Assembly: GCA_030549335.1 (NCBI GenBank)
Contig: CM060196.1
Span: forward strand, 24,944,501 to 25,008,500
Reading direction: 5' to 3'
DNA from: Pontederia crassipes
Lineage: Eukaryota; Streptophyta; Magnoliopsida; Commelinales; Pontederiaceae
Length of the DNA stretch: 64,000 nt
Shown: in pieces, positions 1 through 11,482 of the stretch
Numbering within the stretch: the first letter of the stretch is position 1
Layout: every line of letters starts with the position of its first letter
The notes under the pieces: generated by a model
The model's database searches: none
What the model was told of the DNA's origin: nothing
What the model saw: only the letters and a program-made list of their open reading frames with translations
Translations under genes and position numbers: made by a program

Positions 1-81
1 TCCACTTTCCTCCTCCCCCATCCCATAACAGTTTTAGCATTGCCCTCCTCCTGACGCCTAGATGTCCCATGTTGGACCCAT

Positions 82-345
82 GAGGAGACATTCACCCTCA
101 TCGAGACCTTCTGCGAGACGTGGTACACCCTCAAGCACGACAACGTCTGCGCATCCCACGGTAAGATGTCATTGATGGTCTCGCGCATATCTACGCCTCC
201 TCTTCCATCATGTCCAAGACCTTTGTCCAGTGCCACCACAAGGACGAGAAGCTCCGCAAGCTCTACTGGAGCGAGATGTACAAGTCCATACAGCTGATCC
301 TTCTTGCCCCCGGAACTCCTCCTAGCTCTACTTCAGAAAGATGGA
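82..345 (+). pseudogene. Degenerate trihelix-type transcription factor fragment, copy A
   Basis: Translation from 82 gives an ETWYTLK-type stretch. After a frameshift near 161-165 it continues in another frame with KTFVQCHHKDEKLRK. This order resembles the DNA-binding trihelix domain of plant SIP1/ASIL-type factors, where a tryptophan helix is followed by an (S/T)VQCxxKxxKLxK(R/K)Y helix. A one-base loss relative to copy B at the CAC-TGG position explains the frame change. The last part (about 310-345) matches copy B's SSWLYFRKIDS stretch but is again out of frame. The start lies outside the window or is lost, and no intact ORF spans the domain. I infer a dead tandem duplicate. The family call rests on motif resemblance only. 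Confidence 0.5.
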
Positions 346-629
346 TTCACCCCCTTCTCCTCTTACGCTGCCCAAATCTCTCGACTACCCCCTTCACCCT
401 CTTCGACCATATCTACTTCCCCCTTCCCCATCTCATAATAGTTTTGGCATTGCCTTCCTCTCGACGCCTTGTCATCCCATGATGGACCCACGAGGAGACG
501 ATGGTCGTCATCGACGCCTTCCGCGAGACGTGGTATGCCCTCAAGCGCAGCATTGTTCATGCCTCCCACTGGTAGGATGTTACTGACAGCCTCACACGCA
601 TCTGCACCTCCTCCTTCGCTGCGCCCAAG

Positions 630-1889
630 TGATGCACAAAATTCATGCCCAACTTTTAGGCCAATTTATTCCAAGTTTAGGAGTCTTTTGTTTTTTAAAG
701 TGAAAAATTATTTTAAATACAAAGAAGTTCTCTTGAGATTTATTACTATCTAAGCTTGATTAAATTTATGACAGAGAATGGAAATGTGCTAGAATTTGGA
801 CGAAAATTTTGAGGAATACTACTTCCAGCAATTGTCATGGTCGTGCCATGCAATGTCATGGTCGTTCCACATGAAGACCTCGAGATTGTTCTGTCACAGC
901 CGTGATGTATAGCTTCGTGGCCGTGCCGTCCTCTAATGAAGATTCATGTTCTGTCACGACCGTGTTGTATAGCTTCGCGGCCGTGCCGTCCTCTAACGAA
1001 GATTCATGTTCTGTCATGATCGTGCCACTTAAATGTCACAGCCGTGACGACGATAATTCTGACCATTTTTATCCACATTTTTTATAAAATTTTGGGTTGT
1101 TGAGCCATAGTACAGGGAAAACTATATAAGGAGACTCCAAATCAACTGGAAAAACATCTTTGGAGGGCAGAATTCAGAGGTTGAAGGCTTGATGAAGATG
1201 ATCCAGAGGCTACAACGAAGTTCTACCGAAAACTCGAGAGAGGATAGTAGAAATAGGAGTAGTCATCTTGTTCTCTATCCTTATTCCTGAAATATTAATT
1301 AGATTGATGTGCTCTAGTTTATTAGAGTAGTTCTTTAGGATTTTCTTGATTGAACCTTATTCTTTATGAATTCTTCGTACAATTAGTTGATGGATTAATA
1401 ACATTGTTTGATGATTTGATTAATTACTATCTGAGATTCATTCTTTGGAATCTTTTTATTATCTTGAAGGAAGTTTTAAGATTCTCTCGAGTTTTTCTCT
1501 TATTTTTCTTTTACATGTCACTTTTGGGGAAATCACAAAATATCCAATTATGTTATTGTTAAGGTGACTTGAGAAAGCCTTTAATTTTATATTCCATTAC
1601 TTTATTTATTCATTACCTTTTGTTTTAAGAATTCATACATGAGTAGGGGTGTTAATCAAGATAAGTCATATTCATCAAATCTATACTTTTAAACTCCATT
1701 GATCATATTTTTTATATTTATGTTATTTATTCATCTTATTTTCACAATACACAACTTTATCATCTTTTCTCAATTTATAAGCAAGAGAAGTTCTTAATTA
1801 TTTCTTGTCCTCGTGGGAACGATACTTATACTCATTATTTTATTACTTAAATAATTAGTGCGCTTGCTAGTGTTTCTGAATCCGCATCA
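630..1889 (+). repeat. 5' LTR of the Athila-like element
   Basis: This 1,260-bp repeat matches 4685-6007 throughout. It contains a 60-bp internal tandem duplication (906-965 and 966-1025) and many variants of a near-palindromic GTCAC-GGCC-GTGAC motif. It lacks the roughly 118-bp segment present at about 5600-5716 in the 3' LTR. ACTATATAAG near 1121 is a plausible TATA box for the element transcript. Confidence 0.88.
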
Positions 1890-1894
1890 AGTTT

Positions 1895-1913
1895 TGTGCG
1901 CCGTTGCCGGGGA
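1895..1913 (+). other. Primer binding site, tRNA-Asp-like
   Basis: The stretch TGTGCGCCGTTGCCGGGGA lies 5 bp inside the left LTR. It matches the complement of the plant tRNA-Asp 3' end used by Athila/Tat elements, apart from a small change near its start. Confidence 0.7.
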
Positions 1914-2151
1914 TATTGTTAATATTTAATTGTTTATCTTACTTATTAATATGAGAATTATTACCATTCATTTTCATTGGTGTGGTTGCAGGAATTGAAG
2001 AGTTCATAATCCACTCATCCTAGAGGGTTCTATCACTAGTGCCTTGGGACATAGGCATAATACATGGAGTTCAGGCGGATCATTAGTGCTCGCCCTTGAG
2101 ATAGAGAGAACTGTAAGAAGACTGAAGAAGAAAATTTCTAATATTGCTAAG

Positions 2152-3387
2152 ATGGCAGATCACCAGAGACAAATTGAAAACCAACCACCTCCTCCTGTGT
2201 ACAGAACTATGAGAGATTACACTATGGATTCAATGGTCGATGAAAGAGGGAGTATTATACTCCCTGAAATTGGTGCTAATAATTTTCAAATTCAGCAGGA
2301 AACAGTTCAAATGATATCAAGCACACAATTTGGAGGAGATAGAGATGAAGATCCATTCGTTCACATTACGAAATTTATTCAATTATATTCAACTTTTAAA
2401 TTTCAGGGCGTAACAGATGATGCAGTTCGTCTAAGATTTTTTCCTTTCTCCTTGAAACGAAAAGCTTATACTTGGCTCACTACATTGCCGATAGGAACCA
2501 TAATAAATTGGGAAGAAATGCGTCAAGTATTCATTAACAAGTATTATCCACCACAAAAAGTTGTTAGATGCTTATCTGAAATTTCTTCTTTTTGCCAGCA
2601 GGATACAGAGTCCATGCATGAAGCTTGGGATAGGTTCAAGGATCTCGTCATTACAGTTTCAAATCATAACATCCCTCTTTACCAATAAATTCAGTACTTT
2701 TACAATGGAACCTCAGCAGAGATAAAGGACAAGATCGACACGGAAATCTCCTGAAGATCTTTATAAGTTATTTGACAATCTTGCCTTGAACAATTGGCAA
2801 AATTCAAAGGCAAAGAAGGTTGGACTTTATGAAGTTGATAAGGCTACTCACATTCAAGACCAATTAAATGTCTTAGCAAAGAAAATGAATATGTTGATGA
2901 CTCAAAGATTTGTCAACAAGGTTTCGAACATCACATGTGACATATGTGGAGGGGGACATCCTAATCATGAATGCCAAGCTGGTATGAATTTTAATCAGCA
3001 AAATTTTGAGGATGCTAACTTTATTTCTAATAATGCTTTTTAGAACAATGTTGGAGGAAATGCTTACAACACTGGGCTAAGGACTCCTCCTAATTACTCT
3101 TGGGTGAATAATAGGAGTTCAGCACAACCCATTTCTTATCAACCTTATACTAAACCTAAAAGTGATTTGAAAAATGTCTTATCAAAGTTCATCCTCATTG
3201 TGGAGACCAAGTTTACTAATCAAGATGCATCAATCAGAAACTTAGAAACACATATTGGACAATTGGCAAACATGGTTTCTGAAAAACAGCCAGGGAGCTT
3301 GCCTAGCAATACAGAGAAAAATTCAAGAGAGCAAGTGAATGCAATCACCTTAATACGTGGCCACTCAGTGTCCCTATCAGGCCCTTA
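2152..3387 (+). pseudogene. gag: Athila-type gag, inactivated
   Basis: The ATG at 2152 follows the leader. The translation shows the capsid signature of Athila gag: SSTQFGG, then EDPFVHI, VRLRFFPFSLK and YTWLTTLP, then INKYYPP and ESMHEAWDRFKDL. It is broken by TAA at 2686-2688, by a frameshift near 2735 and by TAG near 3041. A zinc knuckle CDICGGGHPNHEC (CX2CX3HX4C) is at about 2935-2975. The reading ends after QVNAITL at about 3350, just where Athila proteins normally run into protease. The following sequence does not resemble protease, so pol has been lost by deletion near 3355-3390. Confidence 0.85.
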
Positions 3388-4670
3388 AAGGCCACAAGGC
3401 TAAAAGTCAAGCTAACGACTATAATTTAAAACTACACTGCCTACTTCTTTTAGTTTCTTAGTTGTGGAATAGATTTGACTTTAACTTAGTTGTGCTCATG
3501 TTCAGGAAAAAACTTCGGTTACAACCATTTTCACGATCGTTCTCAAGACCTGAAGGATATTCATTTTGTCTCGGTCACGGCCGAGACCAAGCCTTACCAT
3601 CTTTCTGTTACCTCAGGACACATGATGCAGAGGGCCAAATCACAGACTTAGCCACAGATCAACAAGCAACTTCACACGTGATTTGTCAGATGTACGCATA
3701 TCATCTTAGCAAGGACCACTGTGCACCATTCCCGCCATTGTGACGTGCATAAGACTAAGCCTTAGTCATTTCTTTCCCTTTATATTACATTTTCCCACTT
3801 GTGCATTTTCCTTTTCTTTTAGTTGTTCTAACTTGGGGGAAACGTTTTGCATGACATGTTTAGTTGAGTAGTATTGATTTATAATCTTATGACAGTTCTT
3901 TGATAGAGTCAGTGTTTTATTTTAGTTTTATCGGTGCATCATTTCTCTTTCTCATGCTACATATTTTAATTGTCTTAAAGTTCAGTGTCAGGGTATTGTT
4001 TATTCTATTACTGCTCTTTTTATCAATTATTGCTCTTTTTATCAATTATCACCAGAATAATGGGAATTGGTAAGAGTTTGTTGCCAAGAAAAAGAATCTA
4101 TCTTTATATTTGTATCTTTATTGAAAACATTAAGTCTTTTTGGAGTTTATAATTATGCTATATAATCTTAATGTTCAAATGAAAATGAAAAGAGGACTAG
4201 TTAAGCTCCAACAATTAAGTGAAAAGTATAAAGTATCATCTGGAACCTTAGTGTGTCCAGGTAATTAGACCCGTAGGAGATTCTTGCCTAGCGGCCTAAG
4301 GGCATCTGCTCTGGAATCTATCAGTCGAAAGCCACATGGATCACTTTGTGCAATATGGAGGATTACTAAATTCTTGAAAAAAAATAAATAAAAATATTAA
4401 TGTTGAAATGTGAAGTGATAGTAGCATGAAAATAAGCTCCCTAAAGATTTATGTGTCAATATTGATAGTTTTATGAGACGGATGAATATTGTATGTAAAT
4501 GATGCAGGAAGGACATAGTTGAGGGTTGAGAGCTTTGTACGGTTGGGTTTGGATTGAGAAAAGATATTATGGTGATAACTGTGTAAAAGAGCAATAGGAG
4601 AAAAGTATTGGATATTGCAATGGAGCAAGGGCTTGTCTGACAAAATTGCTTAAGGACAAGCAAAGTATCT
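3388..4670. other. Non-coding 3' internal region of the Athila-like element
   Basis: No pol or envelope-like motif is visible here. A perfect local palindrome sits in GGTCACGGCCGAGACC at about 3573-3588. A short direct repeat of TTGCTCTTTTTATCAATTA lies near 4007-4050. The rest is AT-rich with stop codons in all frames. Confidence 0.6.
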
Positions 4671-4684
4671 AGCTTGGGGGAATT
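4671..4684 (+). other. Polypurine tract
   Basis: AGCTTGGGGGAATT lies directly before the 3' LTR, where the plus-strand primer of Athila elements is expected. Confidence 0.7.
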
Positions 4685-6007
4685 TGATGCACGAAATTCA
4701 TAGGCCAATTTATTCCAAGTTTAGGAGCCTTTTGTGTTTTAAAGTGGAAAATTATTTTAAATACAAAGAAGTTCTAAGGATTATTACTACCTAAGCTTGG
4801 TTAAATCTATGACATGGAATGAAAATGTGCTGGAATTTGAATGAAAAAGTCGAGGAATACTACTTCCAGCAATTGTCACGGCCATGCCATGCAATGTCAT
4901 GGTTGTTCCACATGAAGGCCAGGAGCTTGTTCTGTCACGGTCGTGCTGTATAGCTTCACGGTCGTGCTGTATAGCTTCACGGTCGTGCCATCCTCTAATG
5001 AAGATTCATGTTCTATCACAGCCGTGCCACTTAAATGTCACGGCCGTGACGACGATAATTCTGGCCATTTTTATCCACGTTTTTTATAAGATTTTGGGTT
5101 GTTGAGCCATGCTACGAGGAAAATTATATAAAGAGGCTCCAAATCAACTGGAAGAACATCTTTGGAGGGCAGAATTCAGAGGTTGAAGGCTTGGTGAAGA
5201 TGATCCAGAGGCTACAACGAGGTTCTATCGAAAACTCGAGAGAGAACGGTAGAAATAGGAGTAGTCCTCTTGTTCTCTATCCTTATTCCTTAAACATTAA
5301 TTAGATTGATGTCCTCTAGTTTATTAGAGTAGTTCTTTAGGATTTTCTTAATTGAACCCTATTCTTTATGAATTATTCGTACAATTAGTTGATGGATTAA
5401 TAGCATTGTTTGATGATTTGTTTAATTGTTGTATAAGATTCGTTCTTTAGAATCTTTTTATTATCTGGAAGGAAGTTTTAAGATTTTCTAGGGTTTTTCT
5501 CTGATTTTTCTCTTACATGCCATTTTTGGGAAAATCGCAAGAGACCCAATTGTGTTGTTTTTAAGGTAACTTGAGAAAGTCTTTAACTTTATATTTCAGT
5601 TGAATGCATTTTGAGATTGAATAACTTAGATTAAACACCGAAAAGATTACTCTCTTTTATTGATTTCAAAATATGATTTAAAGCCTGAAATATCAGATAA
5701 ATCAATTTGTGAATTTTACTTTATTTATTCATTACCCTTTGTTTTAAGAATTCATACATGAGTAGTGGTGGTAATCAAGATAAGTCTTATTCATCAAATC
5801 TATACTTTTAAACTTCATTGATCATATTTTTATATTTATGTTATTTATTCATCTTATTTTCACAATACACAACTTTATCATCTTTTCTCAATTTATAAGT
5901 AAGAGAAGTTCTTTATTATTTCTTGTCCTCGTGGGAATGATACTTATACTCATCATTTTATTACTTAAACGATTAGTGTGTTTGCTAGTGTTTCTGAATC
6001 CGTATCA
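4685..6007 (+). repeat. 3' LTR of the Athila-like element
   Basis: This 1,323-bp repeat matches 630-1889. It holds a short triplication around TATAGCTTCACGGTCGTG (4938-4990) and a perfect 14-bp palindrome GTCACGGCCGTGAC at 5037-5050. About 118 bp at 5600-5716 are absent from the 5' copy. Confidence 0.88.
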
Positions 6008-6351
6008 CCAAGACTTCCGTCCAATGTCGCCACAAGGTTGAGAAGCTCTGCAAGCGTTACGAGGGCGAGTACAAGTTCCTCAAGTGTTATCCTTCTCATC
6101 CTCCGAACTCCTCTTGGCTCTATTTCAGAAAGATTGATTCACTCGAGGATAGAGGCGTCACGACCAGTGTCCATGGCTTCTCTCCGAATATTGCTACCTC
6201 TGGTTTGCGCCGACCCTTTCCATCCATGATGCCCCTCTTCCAGACGATGATGTTGACGAAAATGGCAACACAAGAAACCACATATGAGAGTCGTCGAGGC
6301 CCAAACACCAATTGTGATACCATACCTCCCAACGCCTTATGGCCTTGTTCC

Positions 6352-6850
6352 TTTTTATCTTCCACTGTAATGTCTCCATTAAATAAGAGAAAAAATAAAT
6401 AATATAAGAAATTGACAATTAGGAAAAAAAATTGGCATTCAAGCAATGAATGAGGATGCGAGGGGTCACATGTTTGCTCAGCTCCACAATTGAATGCAGG
6501 AAAAAAACGGGTGGATTCAGCCAAAACAAGGAGAAAAAAGAAAAAACAAAATAGAGAAAGGAGAGAAGGTGTTGGAGTTGAGCTTTGTATAAATATAAGA
6601 TTTTTATCTTCCAGTGTAATGTCTCCATTAAATAAGAGAAAAAATAAATAATATAAGAAAATGACAATTAGGAAAAAAAATTGGCATTCAAGCAATGAAT
6701 GATAATGCGCAGGGTCACATGTTTGCTCAGCTCCACAATTGAATGTATGAAAAAAACGGTAACCACCGATTCAGTCAAAACAAGGAGAAAAAAGAAAAAC
6801 AAAATAGAGAAAGGAGAGAAGGTGTAGGAGTTGAGCTTTATATAAAATAA
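6352..6850. repeat. Two-copy tandem repeat, about 249-bp unit
   Basis: Unit 1 (6352-6600) and unit 2 (6601 to about 6850) both begin with TTTTTATCTTCCA and run through matching AGCAATGAATGA, CAGCTCCACAATTGAATG and GGAGAGAAGGTGT stretches with few differences. No gene is seen. The open frames across it on the minus strand are low-complexity and unconvincing. Confidence 0.8.
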
Positions 6851-7824
6851 GATAAATGATAAGTTAACACAAATTATATGAGGAAAGAAAGGGAAAAAAT
6901 TCATATCAAGTTTAAGAAAGATCCTGCTTCAACTTTTCTTCTAATGTTTGTTTTGGTGAAAATAAAGTTCATGATATTTTTTAAATTTGATCGTTTAAGA
7001 AGAAAAAATAAAAAATATAACCTATGAACTATATGAAAAGATACATAGAGAAAAATACATTCTCCTTCTTTCTAAGGAAAACCCCAAAATCGTTAATAAC
7101 TTAATAAAAAGAGTATATTTTTAAATGACATTAACAATCTACATTATCTTACATAAAGATGATCCCTTATTAAATTATCAACAATGCACATTACTTTATT
7201 TACTATACATAAATAATCTCTTCAACAATTTAAGTTACATTACTTACTTATAATAAAAGATTACTAGGTAATGCATATATTTTACTAAATATTTTTTTAT
7301 TACTAATGTTTAGTTAAAATTTATATAATCTGACTAAAAACTTGAATAAAAATAACAAAATTAAATAAATATAGTTATAAATATTTTTTTGTCTTTTCAA
7401 ATGAAAATAATGGTAATAAATATGTGTAATATTCAAAATAATAATTATTACTTGCAATTCATGTGAATAATAATAAAATAATGATTTAAATAATTATTAC
7501 TGTTAATTATGATAATAATTTTTTTTGTGTTGTTGTTATATGTTATTTTATATTATTTCATATTTTATTTGTTTAAGATTGGAAATAGCACAAATGAAAA
7601 GAAGATAAAAATGAGATTATCACTTGAGTGGTAATATGGATGGACATCTAATTATTGTGGATTATTATTTCATAAGTAATCTGCATTATTCGACAATCTA
7701 GATTAGTAATATAAAAATATTACTTGTAAATAAATGTCCCCTTAGTACAAATAAATTTTCATAATTATAGTGCATGGTTTCAACACGGATTGATAATCCA
7801 TTCCAGCATCCCTTGAAAGCTCAC
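6851..7824. other. AT-rich intergenic stretch, no gene seen
   Basis: Very AT-rich DNA with many short TAAT/ATTA runs. Short related stretches near 7130-7260 and 7640-7740 hint at a decayed MITE, but no clear terminal inverted repeat or target duplication could be fixed. Confidence 0.5.
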
Positions 7825-8169
7825 TGTTGGGAATATAACACCAAAGATCGATTAATAATCAAGACAACAAAGTAGAGAAATAAAAAAGAAGATGAACACA
7901 ATGATTTAACATGGTAAAATTCTCTTGATCAATGTGAACAAGAGAGAAACATTTACGGGCAACGGAGGTCGTCATCAGAAGTAATCCACTATGAGCAAAA
8001 GATAGTGCAATAAAATCTTAACCCTCATATATAAATGTCCATACCGCGAGGGGCTTCGTCACCATGCACCCCCCATGAGAATCAGTGACATCCTCATTTT
8101 TTCCTTTTCTTCACATTTTTTTTCTTTCATAATTTGGGTACATCGTACATAATTCAAGGTATATCAACA
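7825..8169 (-). repeat. 3' LTR of the Copia element
   Basis: Matches 11118-11482 with visible substitutions and small indels. A PPT-like CAAGGTGAATATT on the minus strand adjoins its inner end. Confidence 0.8.
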
Positions 8170-9640
8170 AATATTCACCTTGAGTTTAATTTTACAAAAC
8201 TCTCAAAAGCTTAACATGATCTTCTTTGCCAAATAGCCCACATGGACCTAACTTGATCTCTACAGAATGCCTATCAAGTCTGAACAATATTCGAACTTGG
8301 CAATAGGCAATCTTTGTCATCATCTCTGTTGGATTGTCATGAGTTCTAATATTCTGATCTTGAACATGTTGCTTTTCTGCAATATCACGAACAAAATATA
8401 TCTCACATAAATATACTTTGTCCTTTGATGATGCATTTGATCTTTTATAACATGCATTTGATCTTTGACGCAATATCACATAAATATCACAATGTATAAT
8501 AGTAGCTTTCTCATTCATAGTGAGCTCTCAAACTAATCCTCTCAACTAGATAGCTTTTTTTACAGCTTCAGTGATGACCATGTATTCAGTGTTAATGGTA
8601 CATAATGCTACTGCATCATGCAAAATAACTTTCTAACCCACAACACAATCAGCAATAGTAAAGACATAATAAGTTAGGAATATTTTCTATCGTGATCTCT
8701 TGCAAAATTTGAATCGACATAGCCAATCAGTCCAACTAAATTTCTACCAAATTTCAAACATACATCAGAAGTACCTTTTAAATATCTCAGTATCTACTTA
8801 ACAATTTCCCATTACTTCTTTTCTGTATTAGATATATATCTACTAATAATATGAGATATATCTGGATGAGTGCAATCCATTCCATACATAATGCTACCAA
8901 TTGTACTACAAAAAGAAACTTTTAATATATGTCTTTTGTTTTCATCAGATTACGGTGAACATGAAGCTCAAAGTTTAAAATGTGCAACAATTGGTGTACT
9001 AACAGCCTTTGCATTCTGCATACTAGAATGCTTCAAGTCTATCTCAATATTTGTCTACTGAGACAAAAATAGTCTTCTTGTGCTTCTATCTCTAGAAATT
9101 TTTATTCTTAAAATCTTCTTTGATGCTCCAATATCATTCATCTCATATTCAGAACTTAATTTACTTTTCAAACTATTAATTTACTTAATTTAATTTCAAA
9201 CATGTCTTTTACTATAATTAATATATCATCAATATAGGGTAACAAATAGATAAATGAACCATCAGCAAGTTGATTCAGGTAAAAATAACTATAATACTTG
9301 CTTCTAACAAAACCAACACTCAACATGAATGAATCAAGCCTTTTACACTGTCGAGGAGATTGCTTAAGTCCATATAAGAACTTATTCAGATGACAAACAT
9401 GTCCTTCTCTATCTTCAACATGATAATTGTTGCTCCATATATATATCCTTTTCCAGATCATCATGTAAAAATGCAGTCTTAAGTTCAAGATTCTACAAAG
9501 TAGCAATAGTAAGCAAAGTGCGAATAGAAGTATATTTCATAATAGGAGAGAAATCTTCAACAACATTTAATGCATATGCCACTAATTCTTCAAACTCGAG
9601 CCTTTGAGGTGCTTTTATTTCTCTCCTCTGTCTGTCATGA
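8170..9640 (-). pseudogene. Copia reverse transcriptase / RNase H remnant
   Basis: On the minus strand, 9640-9430 gives EDFSPIMKYTSIRTLL and TAFLHDDLEKDIYM. Then 9400-9190 gives HLNKFLYGLKQSPRQ and FIYLLPYIDDILIIVKD, which carries the YxDD catalytic box as YIDD. This is the standard copia RT order (YGLKQSPRQW, then YVDD). Downstream toward 8200 only scraps of connection/RNase H remain. Several stops and frameshifts interrupt it, so it is dead. Confidence 0.75.
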
Positions 9641-9641
9641 G

Positions 9642-10240
9642 TTAGCATGTATTATTGCTGAGGTTGAGGTGATGTGCGCACTTCAAAACTATTTTGAGCA
9701 ATATTATTTTCATCGGTAGAATTCGAAACTTCCAACTCCAATTTCCCCAAAGCCTTTTTTCTGTGTCATCATTGACAGACAAATTCTTTCTCGAATGAAG
9801 CATTACATATTCATATGACCCCAAACGTATATTCCATAACTTTGTGCAATTCTCTTCTGAAGTAGATAAGACAGCTATTAAACCTGTTATATTTGAACCT
9901 TGAAGAACATACAAACTACCGATTTTGAGGCCTTTCATCAGCACAAGAGCACCACGAGAAATTTTTGTTCCATTATGCTCAATAACAGCTTTACAACCAT
10001 TTGAGTCTAATAAACCGAGCGAAATGAGATTCTTCTTCAGATTAGGAACATATCTGACTTTAGATAATGTTCTAACAATTCCATCATGCATCTTAATCTG
10101 GATGGATCCAATACCAATAATTTTACAGGCAGCATTGCTGCCCGTAAGAACAACTCCATCTTCAACAAATTTATACGTGGACAACCAATCTCGATTATGA
10201 CACATATAGTATGAGCATCCAAAATCAAGAATTCATTCAT
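9642..10240 (-). pseudogene. Copia protease / pre-integrase remnant
   Basis: The minus-strand frame holds ILDAHTIC (a broken ILDSGCSxHMC-type protease-region motif) in one frame and [11 protein letters not shown] in the next. [20 protein letters not shown] and [15 protein letters not shown] then follow, and LWNIRLGSYEYVM near 9850, the GAG-pre-integrase motif. The integrase core (HHCC, DDE) that should come next is absent. The frame instead joins sequence just upstream of RT. Confidence 0.75.
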
Positions 10241-10269
10241 TTGATTATTTGAATTTATTTGATGTCGTT

Positions 10270-11086
10270 ACTAACAAAATATCTTCATTCTCATTCTCGG
10301 CTACACTGACATCTTCAACATCAGCTTTCTGATTTCCTTTCTCATTGCTCTCATTCATTCTTTTATTCTTGTTATGTAATTTATAGCTCTGCTTTGATAT
10401 GACCCTTCTCTTATAGTAGTTGCATACTTAATCTCTGTTCTTCGACTTGAATTTGGATCTGTCTTGACTTTGATTTCTTATCTGATGTCTACTTCTTGCG
10501 ATTAGACCTGAGGCTTGATCATCAAATTTATTGTTGGATCCCAACTCATTATCCAATTTTTCTTTACTGAGAAGTCTGCTTTTAACATCTTTAAAAATAA
10601 GTTTGTCTCTAAAGTAGATCATAATTTCTTTAAAGATCTATATGAAGATGACAGAGAACACAAAAGTAATAACGCCCGATCTTTATCATCAACCTTGACA
10701 TCTATGTTCTTCAAATCATTGATAAAGACAACAAACTCACTAATATGCGATTTGATCATTGTACCTTTGGCCATACGAAAAGTGTTTAGTCGCTGCTTCA
10801 ACACAAGTCGATTTGCTAGAGTTTTTGTCAAATACATGGTTTCTAACTGCGTCCAAAGATCAGTCGCCGTCTTCTCTGCAAGAACTTCCTGAAGAACATC
10901 ATTCCTCAGACACAATTGGATCACAAATATGGCTCTCTCATCAAGTTGCTCCGAGACAGACGTCTCCATAGCTTTAGGCTTTTGACCCAACAATGTCTTC
11001 TTTAACCCGTTCTGAATTAGGATGGCAAGCATCCGAACTTGCCACTGACTAAAATTTGTGTTCCCCTCGAATTTCGTTGTAGTCAT
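10270..11086 (-). pseudogene. gag: Copia gag (UBN2-type), partly open
   Basis: The likely start is the ATG at 11086 (minus strand), shortly after the primer site. The open frame runs to 10619 and carries KFEGNTNFSQWQVRMLAIL, then LWTQLETMYLTK, LVLKQRLNTFRM and ISEFVVFINDLKNI. These are the landmarks of copia gag. Beyond 10619 the frame shifts. The knuckle region CNYYKRRVISKQSYKL (about 10380-10430) has lost the usual CX2CX4HX4C residues. An exact downstream copy lies at 12895-13362. Confidence 0.8.
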
Positions 11087-11117
11087 CTTCGCGAAAAAAC
11101 TTAGTCTGATACTAATT

Positions 11118-11482
11118 TGTTGGGAATATAACACCAAGGATCGATGAATAATGAAGACAACGAAGTAAAGAAATAGAAGAGAAGATGAACACAATGATTT
11201 AATGTGGTAAAACCCTCTTGACAATGTGAACAAGAGAGAAACATTCACGGACAAGGGATATCCCGCTAGAAGAAATCCACTATGAATAAAAGAGAGTACA
11301 TATGATAAAATCATAATCCTCATATATAAAGATCCATACTGCGGGGGCTTCACCCCTTGCACCCCCATGAGAATCAGTGGTGGCTACAGGCTTGGGCGTC
11401 GCTTCTGCCACATATCCTTATTTTTTCTTTTTTTTCTTTCATAATTTTGGATACAAGGTACATAATTCAAGGCACATCAACA
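11118..11482 (-). repeat. 5' LTR of the Copia element
   Basis: 365 bp, TGTTGGG to ATCAACA on the plus strand, followed by the CTCAT target-site copy. An additional near-identical copy is at 13394-13757. Confidence 0.82.

Larger units (their letters stand above)
630..6007 (+). mobile_element. Athila-like Ty3/Gypsy LTR retrotransposon lacking pol
   Basis: The element is bounded by two LTRs that begin TGATGC and end GCATCA (left) or GTATCA (right). Exact 5-bp target duplications CCAAG lie at 625-629 and 6008-6012. A primer site resembling the tRNA-Asp complement follows the left LTR, and a purine-rich AGCTTGGGGGAA tract precedes the right LTR. The only coding remnant is an Athila-type gag. No protease, reverse transcriptase, RNase H or integrase motif was found in the roughly 2.8-kb internal region, so the element is non-autonomous. 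Many LTR differences and stops in gag point to an old insertion. It sits inside trihelix copy B. Confidence 0.88.
492..6260 (+). pseudogene. Trihelix-type transcription factor fragment, copy B, split by a retrotransposon
   Basis: The 5' part (492-629) encodes ETMVVIDAFRETWYALKR and then HW followed by a TAG stop. The 3' part (6013 to about 6260) continues in the same frame with TSVQCRHKVEKLCKRY and SSWLYFRKIDSLED. When the element at 630-6007 and one copy of its CCAAG duplication are left out, the frame is continuous apart from that one TAG. The order of motifs fits the trihelix domain plus the conserved segment after it seen in plant SIP1/ASIL-like factors. It lies next to copy A, so the locus looks like a tandem pair. 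Whether the stop came before or after the insertion cannot be told from sequence alone. Confidence 0.55.
7825..11482 (-). mobile_element. Ty1/Copia LTR retrotransposon, decayed and internally deleted
   Basis: It reads on the minus strand. LTRs of about 345 bp (7825-8169, the element's 3' LTR) and 365 bp (11118-11482, its 5' LTR) start TGTTGGGAATATAACA and end CAACA on the plus strand. CTCAC (7820-7824) and CTCAT (11483-11487) flank it as a nearly exact 5-bp target duplication. Next to the 5' LTR, minus-strand TTAGTATCAGA resembles the copia primer site TGGTATCAGA. Gag, a protease/pre-integrase part and a reverse transcriptase remnant follow in the usual copia order. The integrase core is missing and frames are broken. 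The 5' half was later duplicated downstream. Confidence 0.85.

Noticed and set aside
6120..6904. Minus-strand open frames of up to 191 codons over the 249-bp tandem repeat
   Set aside because: They are low-complexity (Phe/Leu/Ser runs), repeat exactly with the DNA unit, and have no recognisable domain.
7100..7760. Possible MITE in AT-rich DNA
   Set aside because: Suggestive inverted words only. No ends or target duplication could be fixed.
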